Of a DNA stretch of 8,342 nucleotides, positions 1 through 4,509 are shown in pieces. A program made the translations under genes and the position numbers. The notes beneath the pieces were generated by a model. The model did no database searches. It saw only the letters and a program-made list of their open reading frames with translations, and was not told where the DNA came from. The stretch covers positions 1-8,342 of the forward strand of contig JAEZKS010000228.1 in the NCBI GenBank assembly GCA_023436075.1. Direction: 5' to 3'. The stretch's first letter is position 1. Each line of letters begins with the position of its first letter. The stretch is from Methanobacteriota archaeon (GTDB lineage Archaea > Halobacteriota > Methanocellia > Methanocellales > Methanocellaceae).

Positions 1-780
1 AACGAGAACACGTTCGACGAGCAGGACGAGTCCGACCCGCTGATCGAGGACGTCGAGCTGATGACCGATGCGCTGCGAGAGGAGCTGAACCTGATCGCCA
101 CACCTAACGGCGTCCTTTCCGGCCCCATGGTAGTCGAAGACAAGACCGGCGATGTGCTCGACTTCACGAAGATGGGCTCCGCAGGGGGCGCCGTGCCGCC
201 GATCGTCGAAGACGATTATTTTAAAATCAAGGAGATGAACGCCGACTACATTTTAGTCGTAGAAAAATATGCCGTCTGGAATCTTTTAAACCAGAGCAAG
301 TACTGGAAGAAGAACAACTGCCTGCTGCTCACGGGTAAAGGCCAGCCAGCACGCGCAGAGCGCCGACTGCTGGCGCGCTTTGGCGAGGAATATGATATCC
401 CGATCTACGTGTTCACCGATATGGACCCGTGGGGCTACTATATCTATTCGGTCTACAAGTACGGATCGATCAATCTCGCTTTCTTCTCTGAGAAAGCCGC
501 TTGTCCTCGGTCGAAGTATCTTGGTTTATCGGTCAAGGATGTCATGAACTTCGACATGCCCAAGAGCTCCTGGATCAAGCTGAACGATGAGGACCAGAAA
601 CGCATCGTGGAGATTTCTTCCTACCCGTGGTTCAAAAAGGACTACTGGCAGAAAGAGCTGGCAGACCTGAAGAAGTTCGGGTACAAGATCGAGCAGGATG
701 CTCTGGTTAGCAAATCCATTGAATTTACTGCAAACAATTACCTGCCGACAAAAATTGAAAACAAAGATTTCATGGATTAG
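1..780 (+). CDS. top6A: DNA topoisomerase VI subunit A (partial, 5' end missing)
   Basis: This is the DNA-cleaving subunit of the type IIB topoisomerase of archaea (Spo11 relatives). With subunit B it makes a transient double-strand break and passes another duplex through it using ATP. The frame is open from base 1 and ends at TAG 778-780, giving 259 residues. Family members are about 360-370 residues, so roughly 110 are missing upstream, including the winged-helix domain with the catalytic tyrosine. The Toprim metal site is visible: the glutamate of VVEK (fragment residue 88) and the DMD motif in FTDMDPWGYY (aspartates 140 and 142). The opening FDEQDESDPLIEDVE matches the linker between the winged helix and Toprim, so the ATG at 61 is internal, not the start. 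The stop overlaps the convergent gene by 11 bp. Subunit B normally lies next to it and would be outside the window. Identification is confident. Confidence 0.95.
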   Translation, partial: NENTFDEQDESDPLIEDVELMTDALREELNLIATPNGVLSGPMVVEDKTGDVLDFTKMGSAGGAVPPIVEDDYFKIKEMNADYILVVEKYAVWNLLNQSKYWKKNNCLLLTGKGQPARAERRLLARFGEEYDIPIYVFTDMDPWGYYIYSVYKYGSINLAFFSEKAACPRSKYLGLSVKDVMNFDMPKSSWIKLNDEDQKRIVEISSYPWFKKDYWQKELADLKKFGYKIEQDALVSKSIEFTANNYLPTKIENKDFMD

Positions 781-1411
781 GCAGATGTCGCTGGCGGCTC
801 GACTCGGGTGCCAACAGCGTGTATGCCAGGGCCCCGATGGCTGCGATGATGGCTGACATCGCCAGGCCCAGTGGCAGGCAGCAACAGCCGACGCCGATCA
901 AAGCGATGGCCGGGAAAGCCTCTGACAGGCCCGGGGGCAACATCGCACTCAGTAGATTCGCCTGCGGTCCCCAGACAGTCGAAATAACCGACAGGATTAG
1001 CATCACGATGAAAAGCGGCAGGAACGCGGCCGCGCCGGAGAGCGCGCCCGTATAGATCGCATCCTTTGTCGTATAACCTGGCCGCCTCACCGCCCTGAAC
1101 GCAAGTGCGCCGGCCAGCAGCAGGCCGATAAATTCGACGCCCAGAATAGCCAGCGATAGCACCATGTTAGCGTAATACTCGAGCGGAGGCGAGGGCATGC
1201 CCGACGGGTACGTATAAGTGACCGGCTGAACGCGGTTCGGCCAGTCTCTCCACATGTCCTTGAAAGGTTCGACCAGCTTGTCCATATACTCCTGCATGGC
1301 CGGTGTCGAGTTCAGCCACATGCCGATGAGGCCGGAAGCGAAATAAATAGCGGCAATCACAAGGCCGCAGATGAGACCGACCTTAATCGCCTGTCCATAT
1401 TCAGGTCTCAT
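770..1411 (-). CDS. Multi-pass membrane protein of unknown function
   Basis: A 213-residue protein I do not recognise. I start it at the ATG at 1409-1411 (MRPEYGQAIK), preceded by GGGG five bases upstream. The frame extends further upstream to 1522, but those residues overlap the hydrolase gene and look non-coding. Hydrophobic stretches suggest four or five transmembrane helices: about residues 9-33, 81-105, 118-146, and 165-200, which is long enough for two helices and contains CCC at 176-178. Residues 34-78 form a soluble loop with several Trp, Tyr and Pro, probably on one face of the membrane. A basic turn (RAVRRPGYTTK) separates helices 2 and 3. No transport or enzymatic motif is evident. 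It has its own TATA-like box downstream of the hydrolase gene, so it may be transcribed separately. Its 3' end overlaps the top6A end tail to tail. Confidence 0.75.
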   Translation of the reverse strand: MRPEYGQAIKVGLICGLVIAAIYFASGLIGMWLNSTPAMQEYMDKLVEPFKDMWRDWPNRVQPVTYTYPSGMPSPPLEYYANMVLSLAILGVEFIGLLLAGALAFRAVRRPGYTTKDAIYTGALSGAAAFLPLFIVMLILSVISTVWGPQANLLSAMLPPGLSEAFPAIALIGVGCCCLPLGLAMSAIIAAIGALAYTLLAPESSRQRHLPNP

Positions 1412-1420
1412 AGTTTCCCC

Positions 1421-1450
1421 ATTTAAAAAGGCATTGCAATGGCTTATACC
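1421..1450 (-). promoter_or_regulatory. TATA-like box plus 10-bp palindrome before the membrane-protein gene
   Basis: Read on the minus strand, GGTATAAGCC (1441-1450) is a TATA-like box. Counting about 25 bases gives a transcription start near 1420, around nine bases before the ATG at 1411. Directly after the box lies the perfect palindrome CATTGCAATG (1432-1441), between the box and the predicted start, which is where a repressor would block the promoter. The palindrome is followed by CCTTTTT on the same strand, so it could instead, or also, end transcripts of the upstream hydrolase gene. Both readings are inferred from sequence only. Confidence 0.4.
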
Positions 1451-1475
1451 TGTCGTGTTGTCAGAGCGGCCGATG

Positions 1476-2630
1476 TTACGGGTTGTACAGGTCCGGTCGC
1501 GGCATGCGATCTCGTCCGCCAAGCCGATTCGCGAGCCAGTCCACCGCGCGTGGCATCCACTCGTCGAAGTGATGCGGGGCGAGATGACCGTCTTCCCGGA
1601 AGACCCACTCGTCCTGTTTCACATTGCCTTCTTCCGCCAGGATGAACAGGTCTTCGACAGGCACGTACGGGTCATTCGAGCCGTTGATGCTCAGTACGGG
1701 GATGTCGATGCGCCGTAGATCGACTCGTTTGAGCAGGGAAAACTCTGAGAGGATGCCCAGAGCCTTATCAAAGTCCGCGGGGTCATATCCCATCGCAGTC
1801 GAAAGCGCGAGCTTGTAATATCCGGGAAGCTTCTTCAGGTTCTCATGGGAGAAAGTCCGGTGCACCGGGCCTCCGGCGTTGACGATGGCCATGAGCTCCG
1901 GGCACGTCGCAGCAGAAGCCAGCGACCAGTAGCCGCCGAAGCCAAGTCCCATCATGCCGACACGATTCGGGTCGCCGCCCCGGCCGGCAAGATATTTGAT
2001 CGCACGGGCGTACACGTCGTCGACGTCCGGCGGCTGCAGCTTCCACTCGCTTTCCCCGGTGCCGGGCATATCAATGCAAAGGCAGGCCATTCCGTCACTG
2101 GCGATCCGAGAGGCGACGAAATGCATATCCTCTTTCGTCATGTCGACGGCGCCGGTCAGAAGCACGGATTCAGGCACGATGATCTCCTTCGACTGCCGTG
2201 GCTCGTAATAGTTGCCTGCGATCTTCGTGTCGCCGAGCGGTATCTCCTCTCTGTGGAACTCGTAAGCGAAATGAGGCGCCGCCTCTGCTAGAGCGTCGCG
2301 CTGGCTCTGGTACGCTTCACGTTTTTTCGGCGTTTCGGCGGCCGGAGCACGGGCGATTCCATAGTAGAGCGCGGCTCTGTCATATAAGCTTGCCTTATCC
2401 GAACTGTTCAACGCAGGCGATCGAGCCCTGTCCATGAGCCGGTCGCCTTCTTCGGTGAAAACACTTGCCCAGCCGTTGCGTCTGTCCGGATCGTATAACG
2501 GGCCAGACGTCCGTGCCGCCAGATCACGCAACGTCTTATCATCGGTCCCACATGCTTCCCATAAGGGAAACTTCTCGTCGCTCAGCCATCGGAGCTCTTC
2601 TTCCGCTTCCTCGCCCGCCAGCATGATCAT
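1476..2630 (-). CDS. FrsA/DUF1100-like alpha/beta-hydrolase fold protein lacking the serine nucleophile
   Basis: A 384-residue protein with a helical N-terminal region (about 1-120) and an alpha/beta-hydrolase domain (about 125-370), the layout of FrsA/DUF1100 and pseudooxynicotine-hydrolase-like enzymes. Visible landmarks are EEIPLGDTKIAGNYYEP at the start of the core, DMPGTGES (188-195) after an early core strand, an acid in NGSNDPYVP (Asp320) and DGH (His349). The nucleophile elbow reads G-L-G-F-G-G at 228-233. The position normally Ser in GxSxG is Gly230, encoded by GGC (plus-strand gcc 1941-1943). The Asp and His of the triad are therefore kept while the nucleophile is gone. E. coli FrsA also lacks a normal GxSxG elbow, as I recall it, so this may be a non-hydrolytic or binding protein. 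No signal peptide is seen, so it is probably cytosolic. ATG 2628-2630 is chosen; a second ATG two codons on is possible. It has its own TATA-like box. Confidence 0.82.
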   Translation of the reverse strand: MIMLAGEEAEEELRWLSDEKFPLWEACGTDDKTLRDLAARTSGPLYDPDRRNGWASVFTEEGDRLMDRARSPALNSSDKASLYDRAALYYGIARAPAAETPKKREAYQSQRDALAEAAPHFAYEFHREEIPLGDTKIAGNYYEPRQSKEIIVPESVLLTGAVDMTKEDMHFVASRIASDGMACLCIDMPGTGESEWKLQPPDVDDVYARAIKYLAGRGGDPNRVGMMGLGFGGYWSLASAATCPELMAIVNAGGPVHRTFSHENLKKLPGYYKLALSTAMGYDPADFDKALGILSEFSLLKRVDLRRIDIPVLSINGSNDPYVPVEDLFILAEEGNVKQDEWVFREDGHLAPHHFDEWMPRAVDWLANRLGGRDRMPRPDLYNP

Positions 2631-2660
2631 GCACCGGTTAACCCATCTGCACGTCGGGCA

Positions 2661-2669
2661 TTATATTTT
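2661..2669 (-). promoter_or_regulatory. TATA-like box of the hydrolase gene
   Basis: The minus strand reads AAAATATAA here, an AT-rich box in otherwise mixed sequence. A start about 25 bases downstream falls near 2639, leaving a leader of about nine bases before ATG 2630. The 8-bp palindrome GGTTAACC (2636-2643) covers that predicted start. GGTG just before the ATG is a weak ribosome-site match. Confidence 0.45.
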
Positions 2670-2765
2670 GACAACGGATAACACGGAGGTCACGGTGGCG
2701 CAGGGGCACAGGAACCTGATTATACATCCATTAGCGTGGCTTTGTACAGGCTATCACGCGGTTAA

Positions 2766-2781
2766 CACTATGTACATAGTG
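2766..2781. repeat. Perfect 16-bp palindrome between the thioredoxin and hydrolase genes
   Basis: CACTATGTACATAGTG equals its own reverse complement over all 16 bases. It lies about 45 bp past the end of the thioredoxin-TPR gene and about 100 bp upstream of the hydrolase TATA-like box. No T-run follows it on the minus strand, so a binding site for a dimeric regulator is more likely than a terminator. The octamer CGGTTAAC touches its left edge (2759-2766) and recurs at 2635-2642, over the predicted hydrolase transcription start. The remaining 2631-2825 sequence shows no convincing gene. Confidence 0.5.
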
Positions 2782-2825
2782 CCCGTCGTTTTAACTGCGC
2801 AGCATATACAACCTTTCAGGAACGA

Positions 2826-3413
2826 CTAAAAGTCCTTCCAGACGATCGATTTCTTCGCCCAGTCGTTGTCAGGATAGTTCTTCGTCAGGTACTCATACGC
2901 CGCTTTCAGATTCTTCGGGTCTTCTGTCTTCTTGTACTCGGCCACTCCACGATAATAGGCAGCCTCGGGCGCAGCCTCGGTTTTCGGGCAGTTCTTCACG
3001 ACTTTATCGAAGCATTTGCCAGCCTGATCAAAATCATCTTTTCTCAGCGCGTGCTTACCCAGGCCCAGCGTCAGTTGCGCGACGAAATCCTTCGGGGGCA
3101 GATATCCGACGAAACGGTATACTTCATTGCCGTTATTGTCCGCGACGATGAACGTGGGCGTCCACTCCACGCCATATTTCTTCACCAGGTCTTTTGACTT
3201 TGGCTCGCTCCACTCGAACATGCCCAGGGAGAAGCGTTTTCCTGCATATTCGATCACGTCCCTGTCTGGCAGCGTTTTTTCCAGCATGGCCTTGCAGCCG
3301 GTACAATGTATGGAATGGAAGAACAGCAGGGCAGGCTTATCTGTCTTCTTCGCGACGTCCATGACTTCGCCATAGTCGCCCATCCAGTTTAGCTTAAGTT
3401 CCATCATGCTCAT
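2826..3413 (-). CDS. Thioredoxin-fold protein with TPR-like C-terminal region
   Basis: A 195-residue protein combining a thioredoxin domain (about 5-118) with a helical, TPR-like tail (about 120-190). The redox motif is C-T-G-C (Cys37 and Cys40) in FFHSIHCTGCKAML. The cis-proline loop is TPT (Pro86), followed by FIVADNNGNEVYRFVGY, the usual end of the fold. The tail has spaced Ala/Tyr/Leu helices (AAYYRGVAEYKK, AAYEYLTKNYP) like one to two TPR repeats, suggesting a protein partner. No signal peptide or membrane helix is seen, so it probably acts in the cytosol as a thiol-disulfide reductase or thioredoxin-like adaptor. I place the start at ATG 3411-3413 (MSMMELKLNW). The ATG two codons later is equally plausible, with GTGG nine bases upstream of it. 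Codons further upstream read through the divergent promoter region and look non-coding. It is head-to-head with the AlkD-like gene. Confidence 0.85.
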   Translation of the reverse strand: MSMMELKLNWMGDYGEVMDVAKKTDKPALLFFHSIHCTGCKAMLEKTLPDRDVIEYAGKRFSLGMFEWSEPKSKDLVKKYGVEWTPTFIVADNNGNEVYRFVGYLPPKDFVAQLTLGLGKHALRKDDFDQAGKCFDKVVKNCPKTEAAPEAAYYRGVAEYKKTEDPKNLKAAYEYLTKNYPDNDWAKKSIVWKDF

Positions 3414-3498
3414 TCGCCACTTTTCTTTTCGTTTTTCGCCAGAATACGATTGCCCGCGTAAAAAACGGCCCGGAGAGCCGGTACTGGATGGCACGGCA

Positions 3499-3506
3499 GA
3501 TATATC
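3499..3506 (+). promoter_or_regulatory. TATA-like box of the AlkD-like gene, palindromic and possibly shared
   Basis: GATATATC is a self-complementary AT-rich box. For the plus strand, a start about 25 bases on falls near 3528-3530, two to four bases before ATG 3532, giving an essentially leaderless message. That fits the absence of a ribosome site before this gene. Because the box is palindromic it could also fire leftward, starting near 3475 and reaching the thioredoxin-TPR gene after about 60 bases. A second leftward candidate is the T-rich stretch around 3460-3467. Confidence 0.4.
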
Positions 3507-3531
3507 AACCCGGCAGGTTATTCATACTGCT

Positions 3532-4251
3532 ATGAGCAACAGGTCGGCGAAGAAGCCGGGGAAGATTTCGGCAGAGGTGATCGTCGAGCAGTTGAGGGCC
3601 GCAGAGAGCCCGAAGGACAAAGAGGGCATGGCGAGGTTCGGAATCAAGACAGACAATGCCTTCGGCGTGTCGGTCAACGTGCTCCGGGATATGGCGAAAG
3701 CGATCGGCACCGATCACGAGCTGGCTCTCGAACTCTGGGAAACCGGAATACACGAGGCACGGATACTGGCGGGCATAGTCGACGACCCGGCAATGATCAC
3801 AGAAGACCAGATGGACCGGTGGGTAGCGGATTTCGACTCGTGGGACGTCTGTGACCAGTGCTGCTTCAACCTGATCGACCGGACTCCGTTCGCCTATTCG
3901 AAAGCCATTGGATGGGCGGGAGATGAGCGCGAGTTCGTCCGCCGCGCCGGCTTCGTGATGATGGCTACGCTCGCGGTACACGACAAAAAGGCCGGCAATG
4001 AGGCATTCGAGCAGTTTTACCCGCTGATTAAAAAGTACGCTGCTGATGACCGTAACTTCGTCCGGAAGGCGGTCAACTGGGCGCTGCGCAGCATCGGCAA
4101 ACATAACATGGCGTTGAACCAGAGCGCCATCGCGACTGCCAGGGAGGTACAGGCGATCGACAGCAAGGCCGCCCGATGGATAGCTGCTGATGCTCTCCGG
4201 GAGCTGCAAAGCGATAAAGTCCAGGAGCGGCTTCTTAAAAAGAAACACTAG
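3532..4251 (+). CDS. DNA alkylation repair protein, AlkD-like (HEAT-like repeats)
   Basis: A 239-residue member of the AlkC/AlkD family: all-helical HEAT-like repeat glycosylases that remove positively charged alkylated bases such as 3- and 7-alkylpurines. The signature FDSWDVCDQCC contains W-D-x-x-D (Trp104, Asp108), matching the Trp109/Asp113 pair of Bacillus AlkD. Arg137 or Arg138 in EFVRRAGFVMM and Trp183 in KAVNWALRSIGK fall about where AlkD has Arg148 and Trp187, so the lesion-binding cleft appears intact. These correspondences were counted by eye, not aligned. The start is ATG 3532 (MSNRSAKKPG). The frame is open back to 3406, but those codons run through the promoter and the start of the divergent gene. 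No ribosome site is visible and the TATA-like box predicts a leaderless transcript. It is probably a monocistronic repair gene of the cytosol. Confidence 0.88.
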   Translation: MSNRSAKKPGKISAEVIVEQLRAAESPKDKEGMARFGIKTDNAFGVSVNVLRDMAKAIGTDHELALELWETGIHEARILAGIVDDPAMITEDQMDRWVADFDSWDVCDQCCFNLIDRTPFAYSKAIGWAGDEREFVRRAGFVMMATLAVHDKKAGNEAFEQFYPLIKKYAADDRNFVRKAVNWALRSIGKHNMALNQSAIATAREVQAIDSKAARWIAADALRELQSDKVQERLLKKKH

Positions 4252-4293
4252 GGGTTTCTTCTCCTGATGTGTCGTGTTCCACGACCAAAACCC
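4252..4293 (+). terminator. Hairpin and T-rich stretch after the AlkD-like gene
   Basis: Right after the TAG stop the sequence turns T-rich (TTTCTTCTCCT, 4255-4265). A hairpin follows with a perfect 6-bp stem GTCGTG (4271-4276) and CACGAC (4280-4285) around TTC. GGGTTT (4252-4257) and AAACCC (4288-4293) can pair as an outer stem. No T-run follows the hairpin, so the upstream T-rich tract may be the actual archaeal stop signal. Confidence 0.35.
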
Positions 4294-4422
4294 TGGCAAA
4301 CAAGGAGAAATAAATCGGGGGAAATTTGCTCATTGGATATGCCTGCTTTTACGTAATAGGCTATTAATCGGCTTCTAATAACTATTTTAAACGCTTACTT
4401 GCCAATATTAATCAAAATAACT

Positions 4423-4430
4423 TCTATAAA
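4423..4430 (+). promoter_or_regulatory. TATA-like box upstream of the protease gene
   Basis: TCTATAAA in the AT-rich region 4360-4460 is the best TATA match before the protease. It predicts a transcription start near 4452, a leader of about 50 bases, and inclusion of the small upstream ORF at 4471. The alternative box GGTATTTAACC (4451-4461) would start transcription near 4481, past that ORF's ATG, leaving only the ribosome site and start codon. Confidence 0.4.
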
Positions 4431-4470
4431 TGCCTGAAAAAGCAGAAGAAGGTATTTAACCTATTCTGTT

Positions 4471-4509
4471 ATGTCTAAGGGTAGTAACTCTGGAGGAGTA
4501 AGCTATTAA
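4471..4509 (+). CDS. Possible 12-residue upstream ORF (leader peptide) before the protease
   Basis: ATG 4471 opens a 12-codon frame encoding MSKGSNSGGVSY and ends at TAA 4507-4509. That stop shares one base with the proposed ATT start of the protease (4505-4507), an ATTAA arrangement resembling the overlapping stop/start pairs used for translational coupling. The protease ribosome site lies inside it. No good ribosome site precedes its own ATG, and it would only be on the transcript if the TATA-like box at 4423-4430 is used. The peptide shows no known motif. It could be chance; a short frame like this is weak evidence alone. Confidence 0.25.
   Translation: MSKGSNSGGVSY
4492..4498 (+). promoter_or_regulatory. 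Strong ribosome binding site that fixes the protease start
   Basis: GGAGGAG is the best Shine-Dalgarno match in the window. Six bases (TAAGCT) separate it from ATT 4505-4507. An in-frame TAA at 4499-4501 prevents any start further upstream. The first conventional start, GTG 4550, is about 50 bases away and would delete the charged end of the signal peptide, so the site supports initiation at ATT. Confidence 0.75.

Noticed and set aside
1845..2291. 148-codon plus-strand frame inside the hydrolase gene
   Set aside because: It is opposite conserved hydrolase motifs and has no ribosome site or recognisable protein family.
3505..4299. 264-codon minus-strand frame opposite the AlkD-like gene
   Set aside because: The plus strand encodes a recognisable AlkD-like protein with its key residues; the minus frame shows no family features and is a by-product of GC-rich codons.
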